64,000 bases of DNA from G963663315 sp965231905 (lineage in GTDB: Bacteria > Pseudomonadota > Gammaproteobacteria > Arenicellales > Poriferihabitantaceae). Shown here piece after piece: positions 1 through 8,751 of the stretch. The notes below the pieces were generated by a model. It saw only the letters and a program-made list of their open reading frames with translations, searched no databases and was not told where the DNA came from. Position 1 is the stretch's first letter, and each line of letters begins with the position of its first letter. The DNA lies in NCBI GenBank assembly GCA_965231905.1, contig CBDDOO010000002.1:806001-870000 (forward strand), read 5' to 3'. A program made the position numbers and the translations under genes.

Positions 1-716
1 GATTCTGGGAGATGGCGTTTATCGGCGCCGTTGCCCTGATTGTCATCGGGCCTGAAAGATTGCCCGGGGTTGCTCGCACCGCAGGTCATTGGGTAGGCAA
101 GGGTCGCCGTATGCTGAACGAAGTCAAGACCGACATCAAAAAGGAGGTCAGGGAACAGGAACTGCAAGAACTGCAAGAACTGAAACAGGAGTTGGGTTCG
201 GTCGCGAGTGATTTCAGGAAGGCGGCTGATAACCCGGATGTACTTGGACTCAAGGAGACGGGAGATCAGATCAGGGAATCCGTAGATGACGTTTCATCCG
301 GGCTGAAACAGGCAGGCGCTGAAATCGAGGCGGCATCCGGAAGCGGACAGCCACAGAGGGCTGTCCCTGCCGGGAAGGCAGGTGCGGAAACCAGGTCGAG
401 TAAAAAAGCGACGAAGAAGGCAGCATCCAAAAAGGCAACCACGAAAAAAGCCACGAAAAAGGCAACGTCCAAAAAGACAGCATCCAAAAAGACGGCCGCG
501 AAAAAGGCGCCTGCCAAAAAAGCAACGGCTAAAAAGACAACCGTGAAAAAAGCAGCGCCCAAAAAGACGACCAGGAAGGTGGCGGCAAAGAAAGCGCCAA
601 CCAGAAAGAAAACGTCAACTAAAAAAGCGGCGACGAGGAAAACCGGGACGGTAACGACGGCGACAACAGAATCAGTACAGACCACAACCGGCCAGACAGG
701 CAATGGCGGATACTGA
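1..716 (+). CDS. tatB: Sec-independent translocase subunit TatB, 5' partial, with histone H1-like tail
   Basis: TatB forms the twin-arginine signal receptor with TatC in the inner membrane. The reading frame is already open at base 3 (F-W-E before the first internal Met at 12), so the true start lies upstream and the Met at 12 is not the start. The visible N-terminus is the end of the single membrane helix followed by the TatB hinge GPERLP and an amphipathic helix. A glutamine/glutamate-rich coiled segment follows. From about base 397 the protein becomes a low-complexity Lys/Ala/Thr tail built of KKAT, KKAA and KKTA-like units, resembling histone H1 or AlgP tails, which ordinary TatB lacks. 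The gene overlaps tatC by 14 bases. Family assignment is firm; the role of the tail is unknown. Confidence 0.93.
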   Translation, partial: FWEMAFIGAVALIVIGPERLPGVARTAGHWVGKGRRMLNEVKTDIKKEVREQELQELQELKQELGSVASDFRKAADNPDVLGLKETGDQIRESVDDVSSGLKQAGAEIEAASGSGQPQRAVPAGKAGAETRSSKKATKKAASKKATTKKATKKATSKKTASKKTAAKKAPAKKATAKKTTVKKAAPKKTTRKVAAKKAPTRKKTSTKKAATRKTGTVTTATTESVQTTTGQTGNGGY

Positions 717-1476
717 ACCCAATCAGAGCGTTGACGCGCCACAGGAGACGCTGGTTTCCCACTTGCTTGAGTTGCGTGATCGGTTGTTGCGGGGTATTTT
801 GTCCGTACTGGTCTTTTTTGTCATACTCGCGCCATTTGCCAATATACTCTATGAGGTTCTTGCGCGTCCGCTGATGAGTGCCTTGCCTGAAGGCAACAGC
901 ATGATTTCAACCGAACCTCATGGACCGTTCTTCGTGCCGTTCAAATTCGCGTTTGCCTGTGCCTGTGCCCTGGCCGTCCCTTACCTGCTCTATCAGTTGT
1001 GGGCGTTTGTCGCGCCCGGCCTGTACAAGAGCGAAAAGAGACTGGTAGTACCGTTGTTGTTGTCCAGCAGCGTTCTGTTTTACCTGGGTATCCTGTTTTC
1101 CTATTTCGCAGTATTTCCCATCATATTCCAGTTTTTCGCCAACACGGCTCCGGAAGGGGTTGCCGTAATGACGGATATCAACGCTTACTTGAGTTTCGTC
1201 ATCAAATTGTTCTTTGCATTCGGTCTGGCGTTTGAAGTCCCCGTTGCCACCGTGCTGGTGGTCTATATGGGAATAACAGATGAAAAAAGCCTGGCCAAAA
1301 AGCGCCCCTACATTATTGTTGCGGCGTTTGTTGTTGGCATGTTGCTCACGCCCCCCGACGTTTTCTCTCAAACGCTGCTTGCGCTTCCGGTATGGGCCTT
1401 GTTTGAACTGGGGTTGTACTGTTGCCGGTTCATGAAAAACCGGACGCAGACACCGACACTCAAATGGGGCAAATAG
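703..1476 (+). CDS. tatC: Sec-independent translocase subunit TatC
   Basis: TatC is the polytopic inner-membrane core of the twin-arginine translocase and recognises RR signal peptides together with TatB. The 257-residue product has the conserved N-terminal segment SHLLELRDRLLRG before the first membrane helix, and several long hydrophobic segments consistent with the usual six-helix topology. The conserved periplasmic and cytoplasmic loop residues around FVAPGLYKSEKR are present. Length is normal for the family. The start lies inside the end of tatB (14-base overlap), so the two are translationally linked. The gene ends 9 bases before the end of the convergent receptor gene. Confidence 0.97.
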   Translation: MADTEPNQSVDAPQETLVSHLLELRDRLLRGILSVLVFFVILAPFANILYEVLARPLMSALPEGNSMISTEPHGPFFVPFKFAFACACALAVPYLLYQLWAFVAPGLYKSEKRLVVPLLLSSSVLFYLGILFSYFAVFPIIFQFFANTAPEGVAVMTDINAYLSFVIKLFFAFGLAFEVPVATVLVVYMGITDEKSLAKKRPYIIVAAFVVGMLLTPPDVFSQTLLALPVWALFELGLYCCRFMKNRTQTPTLKWGK

Positions 1477-1485
1477 CGAACGTCT

Positions 1486-3984
1486 TCAGAACCGCATATT
1501 GAAAGTGAGGAACCAGGTTCGTCCCCAGCCAGCTTCTGTGGGACCGTCCAACCGGCTGGGATTGGCGGTATCTACCGAGAGGCCGGCGTTGGTGATGTTG
1601 AATACGCCAGCCGCGATCCGCGCGCCTTTCATCCTTGGCGGGTCAGACCAGGCCAGCGCCAGGTTGTGGCCGGTCCAGGATTTGAAAATCCCGGTACCTG
1701 CCCGGTTCTCGTAGCTGGAGCGATAATTGGCGCCCCAGGTGGCGCTCAGGTCACCGCGCTTCGCCAGGATACCAAGGTGGATAATATCCTCAGGGATAGG
1801 GTAGTGACTCTTTTCCCCCGCGATGCGCAGTCTGGCATCGGTGACACGCTGCCAGACTCCGCGCAGACCGATAATCCCCCAACCTGTTGCGGTACTCCAG
1901 TTGATCCGGGTATCGACACCTGAGAGATCGGTCTCGGTGACATTTGCGTAGCTGTTGTAAATAGTGATGTCATTGGCGATGCGTTCGATACAGTTCATCC
2001 TGTCGCTGCCCGCGCATTCATTCAGGTTTTGCAGGGCCCAGTTGGCGCTGTTCCGCCCGGGTAGTCCGGAGCGCGAGAGTTGATACCATTCCATATCCAG
2101 CGAGAGCGCTCCCTTGCTCGTCCCGACACCGATAGCGAGCCTTTCGTTATCGGAAGGATCCAGGTCCGGGTTTCCCGCGGTCACGCGAGTCACCTGCTGT
2201 GGATTGGATTGTGTACAGGAGCGCGGCGGGCTCCCGGTTCCCGGGTCGCACTCGATGAAGGGGTGGTCCTGTAATCCGTCGCTATAGAGATGCAGCATCG
2301 AGGGAGATCTATCTCCTGTACTTAAGGAACTGTGCAGCGTAATGACATCGCTCGGGCGATATTCGGCCCCCAGGCGCCAGACGCCCAGTCCGCCTGTATC
2401 GTCGTAGTCGTCTGCGCGTCCCGCAACCCGGAAATCCAGGTTCTCGGCCAGTGGCATCGATATTTCCCCGAAAGCGGCGACGAACTTGCGCGACCCGGCG
2501 TAACTGGCTCCGCTGGAGCCGAGAACCTCGGATACGTCATAAACCATGTCGTCATCGCTTCGATAGACACTGATGTCATGTATTTTCAACTTTCCCAGCT
2601 CAATCCCCGTGGTCCAGACCGAGTCGCGATCACTGATCCTGAACCCGGCTCCTTCCAGCGCCAGCCGAACTCCCAGGTAGTCCGAACCAAAATCATTCTC
2701 CAGTCGCAGACGGCTGTCTCTTATGGCGCGCAAATGTTCCGGGGCATCCGAGAACGGGTTTGCGAGGTCGTAATGCCCCGCCTGGATCTCCGATGCGATC
2801 CTGTCGGCATGTACGAAGGTGTCGCCGCTCTGGAAGCCGTCTCGGTCGAAGGCGGTGATGTACAGGTCATAGCCGAGATCTTCCTTTATCTGATTCTCAA
2901 TGTTCATGGAGAAATGGAGCTCCTCGGTATCCGTCAGCCAGTCCCGGTTGCCGTGGCGGACAAAGCGGTGCGCCACGACGAACAAGTCGTTATCGTCCGC
3001 TTCAAAGTCCGGGTTGGCTGCATCGTTGATTGCCGCCAACAGGTCCTCATTCGGGACAAACGGAAGGTAACCGACCGATGGCGCGTAGCGGAACGCCGAT
3101 TCGTTCTGTGTGATGTTGGCGTCCAGATGGAAGTTGGCGCCTTCGGGGAGCGGGTGATCCAGATTCAGAACCACGCTTTGCTGCTCGTAGTTGCTGCTGT
3201 TCCAGATGATTCTGCCGTAGGCATAACCGCAGCCCTTGTCTCCCGAGGCGATACCGGGCGGATTGCTGAGTGGGCCGGTATAGCCTTTCTCCGGGTCGCA
3301 CTTTCCCAGAGCGATCGAGCGGTTGCCGGTCGGAGATTGATCTTCGTCCCGCTGGACGATCCAGACCGTGTTGCCGCCGGGACTGACATTTTTTGCCTGG
3401 TTAAAGGCGCCGCCGTTCGACCACACGGAACGACTGTAATCCCGGCTCTGCCCGGTGATTTCCTCGCGATCCAGGACATCCACGCCGAGGGTCATGCGTC
3501 CCTCACCGACCGCGCCGCCCCAGAAGAAGCTGCCCTGCCGGCCATCACCACCTTTTTGATCCGGCATCCGCGTGACTGTACGAGCCTCAAAGCCGTCCAG
3601 ATCGTTCCGCAGCACGACATTCATCGCGCCACGCACGGCGTCACCATCCAAAGTGCCCAGGGTGTCTCCGCTCAAAAGCTCTATGCGCTCAATGGACGAG
3701 ATTGGCAGGTCATCCAGGTGACTGGAGGTTGTAGCGTAAGGTCTGCCATCGACCAGAACGAGCAGTGAATGTCCGCCGGTCAGGAGATAACGGACAATCC
3801 CGGTGTGAAGCAGTTCGTCGAGTGTCTGGGCGCCGGAATTCTCCAGGAAATCCCGATCATACGTGGCGATGACGCGAGGAGCGGGCGCGAGGGAGCCGGC
3901 ATTGGCTGTGCTTACCGCCAGTACGAGGATAACGGCGAGCGAGGCGACAAGTGAGGTAAAAAGAGTCTTCATTGGTACTTGCAT
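1486..3984 (-). CDS. TonB-dependent outer-membrane receptor
   Basis: Predicted outer-membrane receptor for uptake of an unknown ligand powered by TonB. From the ATG at 3984 the product is about 832 residues. A GGAG nine bases upstream favours this start over the ATG at 3999; a third ATG at 3972 begins a typical signal peptide (MKTLFTSLV...ANA). A plug domain follows, with the family pattern of an LDELL helix, a VDGRP element and an SSIERIELLSG segment. The remainder has alternating aromatic and polar beta strands ending in WFLTFNMRF, a C-terminal aromatic typical of outer-membrane barrels. The late plug-barrel segment DPSDNERLAIGVG also fits the family. Several paired cysteines sit in predicted external loops. 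No convincing TonB box is visible after the signal peptide. Substrate cannot be predicted. Confidence 0.88.
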   Translation of the reverse strand: MQVPMKTLFTSLVASLAVILVLAVSTANAGSLAPAPRVIATYDRDFLENSGAQTLDELLHTGIVRYLLTGGHSLLVLVDGRPYATTSSHLDDLPISSIERIELLSGDTLGTLDGDAVRGAMNVVLRNDLDGFEARTVTRMPDQKGGDGRQGSFFWGGAVGEGRMTLGVDVLDREEITGQSRDYSRSVWSNGGAFNQAKNVSPGGNTVWIVQRDEDQSPTGNRSIALGKCDPEKGYTGPLSNPPGIASGDKGCGYAYGRIIWNSSNYEQQSVVLNLDHPLPEGANFHLDANITQNESAFRYAPSVGYLPFVPNEDLLAAINDAANPDFEADDNDLFVVAHRFVRHGNRDWLTDTEELHFSMNIENQIKEDLGYDLYITAFDRDGFQSGDTFVHADRIASEIQAGHYDLANPFSDAPEHLRAIRDSRLRLENDFGSDYLGVRLALEGAGFRISDRDSVWTTGIELGKLKIHDISVYRSDDDMVYDVSEVLGSSGASYAGSRKFVAAFGEISMPLAENLDFRVAGRADDYDDTGGLGVWRLGAEYRPSDVITLHSSLSTGDRSPSMLHLYSDGLQDHPFIECDPGTGSPPRSCTQSNPQQVTRVTAGNPDLDPSDNERLAIGVGTSKGALSLDMEWYQLSRSGLPGRNSANWALQNLNECAGSDRMNCIERIANDITIYNSYANVTETDLSGVDTRINWSTATGWGIIGLRGVWQRVTDARLRIAGEKSHYPIPEDIIHLGILAKRGDLSATWGANYRSSYENRAGTGIFKSWTGHNLALAWSDPPRMKGARIAAGVFNITNAGLSVDTANPSRLDGPTEAGWGRTWFLTFNMRF

Positions 3985-4021
3985 TGTGTTGAGCTCCATG
4001 GGTCGATCGTAACGATATACA

Positions 4022-4037
4022 GGACTATATTATAGTG
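4022..4037 (-). promoter_or_regulatory. Possible -10 element of the TonB-dependent receptor gene
   Basis: On the minus strand a perfect TATAAT lies at 4034-4029, inside a near-palindromic stretch (ACTATAATATAGT), about 45 bases before the favoured ATG at 3984. A second near palindrome, GTGTTGTACAC, lies directly upstream of it. No good -35 hexamer is visible at the right distance, so an activator may be needed, or the match is chance. No Fur box is recognisable. Confidence 0.35.
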
Positions 4038-4105
4038 TACAACACTTGCTGACGGAGCGAGAGGTTGGTGAGTACGGTCATTCGGGCGGGCGCGGTGACC
4101 CGCCC

Positions 4106-5125
4106 CTACGGTAATAGAGGGGACAGTCGGGATCTTTTCGGTTGATGATATTCGAGGGCTATGTTGTTGATTTTGAACCATTCTACAATGGGCCGCAGTG
4201 GCGGCTGGCGCAGTTTGGCGGTCAGCAGTCTGATGACACGTGGAAGGTGATGCAGATAAGCCGATTTGTCGTCGCGCAGCCATAATCGCATGAAAATCCC
4301 GGCCACCTTGCAATGACGCTGCGCCCCCCATACGTCGTAATGATGCCTGAAAATTTGCGGGTCCGGCGCCCGCTCGCCAGCCAGATAGCGTTCCAGGCTC
4401 CGGGCTGCCAGATCAGGAGCCAAGTCCCGGCGGGCGTCTTCAAGCAGAGATACGACATCATAAGCGGGGGAGCCGATCAGGGCATCCTGGTAGTCCAGAA
4501 CCGCGCAGCGGTTGTTGACCAGCATCAGATTGTCGACGTGGTAGTCGCGCAGGGTCAGGGTCGGTTCCAGCGCCGGCAGAGCGTCAAAGACAGTCCGCCA
4601 TGCCTCGATATAAGCGGATTTAACGGAATCGGCAACCGATTCATCGGACAGCGCCGGCAGACACCAGTCGGTAAACAGTTCTGCTTCCCGGATAAAGGCG
4701 GCCCAGTCGTATTTCCCGATATTGAGATCGGTTGCGCGCGGATGATTATGGATGGCTGTCAGCAAGTCAATTGCCTGATCATATAACCCGGCTTCATCCT
4801 CCTGCGCGGCGATCAAGCGGGTAAACGTATCGTCTCCGAGATCTTCCAGTAGAACAAAACCGTGACCATAGTCGGCCCGGTGAACAGCCGGCGCCCGGAC
4901 TCCAAGGCGTTGCAAGTGTTCCGTTATCCTGACAAAAGCGGCCGCGTTTTCACATTCAGGCGGCGCGTCCATCAGCATCATGGAGTGACCGGATCGCTCA
5001 AGCCTGAAATATCGACGAAACGATGCGTCAGGCTTGAGCGCATGGACCCTTGCGCATGACCAGCCGCTGTCTTCCAGGAACCGGTTCCGCAAGGTTTGCC
5101 GGGTCATTTTCGGCATTCTGTCCAT
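4106..5125 (-). CDS. amgK: AmgK-type anomeric N-acetylmuramate/N-acetylglucosamine kinase (APH fold)
   Basis: A 339-residue protein of the aminoglycoside phosphotransferase fold. AmgK-family enzymes phosphorylate the anomeric hydroxyl of MurNAc or GlcNAc in cell-wall sugar recycling. Visible motifs are the nucleotide-binding N-lobe (DASFRRYFRL), LLEDLGDDTF, the catalytic loop LRDYHVDNLM (Asp and Asn), and the metal-binding segment VLDYQDALIGSPAYDVVSLLED. It starts four bases after glnD ends and is probably co-transcribed with map-glnD. The usual partner, the nucleotidyltransferase murU, is not next to it; a TonB-dependent receptor lies downstream instead. Starts at 5116 or 5107 are also possible. 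Fold assignment is firm; substrate is inferred. Confidence 0.8.
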   Translation of the reverse strand: MDRMPKMTRQTLRNRFLEDSGWSCARVHALKPDASFRRYFRLERSGHSMMLMDAPPECENAAAFVRITEHLQRLGVRAPAVHRADYGHGFVLLEDLGDDTFTRLIAAQEDEAGLYDQAIDLLTAIHNHPRATDLNIGKYDWAAFIREAELFTDWCLPALSDESVADSVKSAYIEAWRTVFDALPALEPTLTLRDYHVDNLMLVNNRCAVLDYQDALIGSPAYDVVSLLEDARRDLAPDLAARSLERYLAGERAPDPQIFRHHYDVWGAQRHCKVAGIFMRLWLRDDKSAYLHHLPRVIRLLTAKLRQPPLRPIVEWFKINNIALEYHQPKRSRLSPLLP

Positions 5126-5129
5126 CCGT

Positions 5130-7769
5130 CTACCCGAGGTATTTTTGCAGTCGGCTTTGCAGGCATGCGCGTTGTTTCCGGGAGTCTACCGGATTGCCGT
5201 CCCGGTCCGTGATAAAAAACGTGTCTTCCGCTTTTTCTCCCACTGTTGAAACCTTTGCGGAGACCAGTCGAACCTTACACTCGACCAGAGCCACGGAAAC
5301 ATGGTAGAGCAACCCCGGACGGTCCTGTGAGACAATCTCCATGATCGTGTAACCCAGATCGACATTGTCGTTGAAATTCACCGAGGTCGGTACCATGAAC
5401 TGCCGCGCGGCCCGGGGTATGGTGCGCCGTACCGGTATGTAATCTTCTGTGGATAACAGCAATCGGCGAATTTCGTCAATCTGGCCGGTCCGGGAATGAG
5501 ATTCCGGAATTTTCTCGCCCGGCGTGTCGGTGACGAAAACAAGGATACCCAGACCGGATCGGGTCCGGTGAATTCTTGCATCGAGAATACTCAGCCCCAG
5601 TCTGTCGATCGCAGCGGTGCTGCGGGACAGCAGATCATCTGCATCGGGGGTCACTACCAGGATTTGCCGGGCCTTGATTTCGGGGCGCTGGCGGATTGCC
5701 ACCAAAGGCAGATTGAGCAGGTTTGCGTCGCAGATCTGCCGGGCATGCCAGGCACAGGTTTCGGGTCCATTGCGCAGGAAATACTCCTGGTCCAGTTGTT
5801 CCCAGAGTTGGTGTATTCTGGTCTCGGAGATGGATTTGGCTACCAGCTTCCTGATCGCCTGTTTACGATCATTGACCCGCTTGGTGATGGCTTGCGGCCC
5901 ACTGATTCCGGAGCGAAGACGTCTCGATGTCGCGGTGTACAGGTTACTCAACAACCGCCCTTTCCATTCGGTCCACACGGCAGGGCTGGTGCCGCGAATA
6001 TCCGCTACGGTCAGCAGGTATAAATTATCCAGGTGTTCCTGGTCGCCCACCCGTTCGGCAAACCGGTCAATGACGTGTTGATCGGAAGTATCTTCCTTTT
6101 GCGCCGTCCAGGACATGATCAAATGGTTCCTGACCAGCCAGGCGACAAATCTGCTGTCGTATTCCGACAGTTGTAATTGACGGCACAGCTTCAGGGCGAT
6201 CTCCTCACCGGCTATCGAGTGATCCCTGCCGCTGCCTTTGCCGATGTCATGGCATAGCGCAGCCAGATACAGTCGCTCTCGCCGACTCATTTTACTGATA
6301 ATGGCGCGCAGGACCGGAAACTCGCGCTGGTATTTATCCAGCATCAGCTTGCGCAGATTGCCAACCACAAAAAGCGAATGGGCATCGACTGTGAATACGT
6401 GAAACAGGTCATGCTGCATTTGCCCGACAACATTGCCGAATTCGGGGAAAAATTTGCCCAGTACTCCGTAGGCGTTCATGCGCTGCAGAGCATGGGTGAG
6501 ACCTTGCTGAAACCGGAATATGTTCAGGAAGGCAGACTGGTTTTGCGGGTCTCTCCTGAATCGGCTGTCGATTCTGTGCAGGTTGCCGCGCACCTGCCTG
6601 ATCGTGCTTGCGCGAACGCCGACCAGATCGGTGCGTTTTTGCATCAGGTGAAACAGTTCCAGCAGCGCGTTGGGTCGGGTTTCAAACAAATCCGCCCGGG
6701 CCGCTTCCAGATAACCGCCGATTGCGTTGAAGCGGTCATTGATTCTGTGTAATCCGGGTTTTCCGGGGCTTAAAATCGCTTCCTCGAAGTGCTGCAGGGA
6801 AATCTCATTGAGCAACTGTACTTCCTTGACGGTACGGTAGTAGCGTTTCATCATGTTCTCGACCGCAAGATGACCGTCCCGCTGCCTGAAACCCAGCTGT
6901 TTTGCCAACTCCCTCTGGTAGTCGAACAGGAACCGGTCTTCGCATCTGCCGGCCAGCAGATGCAGACCGTTACGCAGTTTCCAGAGGAAGTTCCGACATC
7001 TGATCAGGCCACGGTACTCCTGTTCTGTCAGAAATTCATGCTCGACCAGTTCGGCAAAGTCACTGGTTCCGAAATACCGGTTTGCAACCCAACTGATCAT
7101 GTGCAAATCTCTCAATCCTCCCGGACTTTCCTTGATGTTGGGTTCCAGGTTGTAGGCAGTGCCGCCAAAATGAAGATGGCGGGCCTGCTGCTCTTCCAGT
7201 TTTGCCTTGACGTATTTCCTGGCCGGCCAGATACTCGCCCGTCTCAGTCTGGTTTGCAGGGTTTCAAAACAGGCCGGGTCGCCACAGATCAGCCGGGTTT
7301 CCATCATGTTGGTCATAATAGTCAGGTCTTGTGAAGCCATTCTGATCGAATCTTTCAGGGCGCCCACGCTATGGCCGACTTTAAGTCCCATGTCCCAGCA
7401 AAACCGGATAAAGGCTTCGGTGGTTTCCAACTGTGATTGATCGGCCCGGTCGGGAAGCAGGATCAATAGATCGACATCCGATTCGAGGTTGAGCTGCGCC
7501 CGGCCATAGCCCCCGGTCGCGATCAGGGAGGGTGAATTTTCAGTCTCCGGGAAAAAGCGTCGCCATGCTCGTATCAGCAACTGGTCAATCAACCAGCTGA
7601 ACCGATTTACTAAAGTGGCGGCATGCCCCGTTTCGAGATGATACCGGGCAAGAACGTTTCTACCGCGTTCCAGCGCGCGCTGAAAAACCCGGATAGTATC
7701 AGCCGCGTCAGGGCTGGCATCGCGAAACTGATTCGCGTCAAACAGTTCAGCGCGGGCCAGCCGGGTCAT
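5130..7769 (-). CDS. glnD: Bifunctional [protein-PII] uridylyltransferase/uridylyl-removing enzyme
   Basis: GlnD senses glutamine and adds or removes UMP on PII signal proteins, controlling nitrogen assimilation. The 879-residue length matches the family. The nucleotidyltransferase motif GGYGR with downstream D98 and D100 (SDVDLL) is at about residues 86-103. The HD hydrolase motif CHDIGKGSGRDHS is near residue 500. Two ACT domains occupy about the last 190 residues (segments beginning ILVVTPDADDLL and MEIVSQDRPGLLYHV). Its start overlaps the map stop codon by four bases (ATGA), and amgK follows after four bases, so these genes form one unit. Confidence 0.97.
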   Translation of the reverse strand: MTRLARAELFDANQFRDASPDAADTIRVFQRALERGRNVLARYHLETGHAATLVNRFSWLIDQLLIRAWRRFFPETENSPSLIATGGYGRAQLNLESDVDLLILLPDRADQSQLETTEAFIRFCWDMGLKVGHSVGALKDSIRMASQDLTIMTNMMETRLICGDPACFETLQTRLRRASIWPARKYVKAKLEEQQARHLHFGGTAYNLEPNIKESPGGLRDLHMISWVANRYFGTSDFAELVEHEFLTEQEYRGLIRCRNFLWKLRNGLHLLAGRCEDRFLFDYQRELAKQLGFRQRDGHLAVENMMKRYYRTVKEVQLLNEISLQHFEEAILSPGKPGLHRINDRFNAIGGYLEAARADLFETRPNALLELFHLMQKRTDLVGVRASTIRQVRGNLHRIDSRFRRDPQNQSAFLNIFRFQQGLTHALQRMNAYGVLGKFFPEFGNVVGQMQHDLFHVFTVDAHSLFVVGNLRKLMLDKYQREFPVLRAIISKMSRRERLYLAALCHDIGKGSGRDHSIAGEEIALKLCRQLQLSEYDSRFVAWLVRNHLIMSWTAQKEDTSDQHVIDRFAERVGDQEHLDNLYLLTVADIRGTSPAVWTEWKGRLLSNLYTATSRRLRSGISGPQAITKRVNDRKQAIRKLVAKSISETRIHQLWEQLDQEYFLRNGPETCAWHARQICDANLLNLPLVAIRQRPEIKARQILVVTPDADDLLSRSTAAIDRLGLSILDARIHRTRSGLGILVFVTDTPGEKIPESHSRTGQIDEIRRLLLSTEDYIPVRRTIPRAARQFMVPTSVNFNDNVDLGYTIMEIVSQDRPGLLYHVSVALVECKVRLVSAKVSTVGEKAEDTFFITDRDGNPVDSRKQRACLQSRLQKYLG

Positions 7770-8518
7770 GACCGGGTCAGGATTTCATGGCCGTTCGTCG
7801 TCACCAGGATTGTGTGTTCCCACTGTGCGGACAGGCTCCGGTCCCGAGTCTCTACCGTCCACTTGTCCTTTAACAGCCGGGTTTCCTTCTTGCCGGCATT
7901 GATCATCGGTTCTATCGTAAAGGTCATACCGGGTCGAATCTCCATTCCGGTTCCCGGTGTACCATAATGCAGAACCTGGGGGTCTTCATGGAACCGACGA
8001 CCAATACCATGACCGCAATATTCCCTGACCACAGAAAATCCATTGCTTTGGGCATGATGCTGAATGACATGTCCTATGTCGCCCAACCGCGCGCCGGGTT
8101 TGACCCGTTCGATTCCCCTGCACATGCACTGCCAGGCAATATCACATATTCGCCGGGCCCTGATTGAAGGTTCCCCCACACAATACATGCGACTGGTGTC
8201 GCCATGGAAACCGTCCTTGATCACGGTAACGTCAATATTGATAATGTCGCCATTTTTCAACTTCCTGTCAGAAGGGATGCCGTGACAGACAACGTGATTT
8301 ACCGAAGTGCATATTGATTTCGGGAAGCCACGATAATTGAGTGGAGCGGGGATCGCATCGAGATCGTTGACGATATACTCGTGACACAGTGTATTCAACC
8401 GGTCGGTCGTGACGCCGGCCTTGACTTCCGGTCCGATCATGTCCAGAACGCGGGAAGCCAGCCTGCCGGAAATCCTCATTTTTTCAATTTCTTCTGCGGT
8501 TTTTATGGTAACGGTCAT
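7766..8518 (-). CDS. map: Methionine aminopeptidase, type I
   Basis: Removes the initiator methionine from new proteins. The 250-residue length is that of a type I bacterial enzyme. The five metal ligands are visible in order: Asp in NIDVTVIKDG, Asp in HGDTSRMY, His in GHGIGRRFHEDP, Glu in FTIEPM and Glu in WEHTILV. The conserved HVVCHGIPSD substrate-pocket segment is present. It is divergent from rpsB, the classical gammaproteobacterial arrangement, and overlaps glnD by four bases downstream. Confidence 0.98.
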   Translation of the reverse strand: MTVTIKTAEEIEKMRISGRLASRVLDMIGPEVKAGVTTDRLNTLCHEYIVNDLDAIPAPLNYRGFPKSICTSVNHVVCHGIPSDRKLKNGDIINIDVTVIKDGFHGDTSRMYCVGEPSIRARRICDIAWQCMCRGIERVKPGARLGDIGHVIQHHAQSNGFSVVREYCGHGIGRRFHEDPQVLHYGTPGTGMEIRPGMTFTIEPMINAGKKETRLLKDKWTVETRDRSLSAQWEHTILVTTNGHEILTRS

Positions 8519-8592
8519 GATTCAGGTGAATTTCAGATGTTTCAGGTGGCTATGCTCCCAAATTACACTTCATTCTTCAACTGTTATTGGTT

Positions 8593-8598
8593 TACAAT
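8593..8598 (+). promoter_or_regulatory. Probable -10 element of the rpsB promoter
   Basis: TACAAT at 8593-8598 lies in the 233-base gap between map and rpsB and is followed by a GC-rich stretch (ACGCGCCC) like the discriminator of growth-rate-controlled genes. The -35 region is poor (TTCATT at about 8570-8575, 17-18 bases upstream). It would give an rpsB leader of roughly 145 bases. Confidence 0.45.
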
Positions 8599-8604
8599 AC
8601 GCGC

Positions 8605-8751
8605 CCTGTTTACAGTCGGCGCTTTAGAGCGCCGGTAAAATTCGCACACGGCGATTATGTTCCTTCGGGTGCCGGCAATGGTTTCATCCTGCCTTGCCGG
8701 TTAAGGAACAGTACCCGTGGAGGCTTAACCCATACCATCAAAAGAATCCTT
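8605..8751 (+). promoter_or_regulatory. rpsB 5' leader, possible S2 autoregulatory RNA
   Basis: The untranslated region before rpsB contains self-complementary segments, for example GCCGGCAATGG with CCTTGCCGGT around 8671-8701. Autogenous control of rpsB-tsf by protein S2 through the mRNA leader is known in Gammaproteobacteria. Whether this sequence matches the published leader structure was not tested; the call rests on position and visible pairing. Confidence 0.4.

Noticed and set aside
12..14. ATG at base 12 as the tatB start
   Set aside because: The frame is open to the window edge and the residues before it (F-W-E) fit the TatB N-terminus, so the gene is simply truncated by the window.
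266..742. Two open minus-strand frames opposite the tatB tail
   Set aside because: They are low-complexity Phe/Leu/Ala translations of the Lys-codon repeat on the other strand, with no initiation signals.
2332..3768. Long open frame (478 codons) on the plus strand opposite the TonB-dependent receptor
   Set aside because: It is antisense to a well-supported gene, its protein has no recognisable domain, and no ribosome binding site precedes it. It reflects codon bias of the receptor gene.
8587..8751. Longer in-frame rpsB start
   Set aside because: The extra residues are unlike S2 and overlap the probable promoter; the ATG at 8752 matches the conserved N-terminus.
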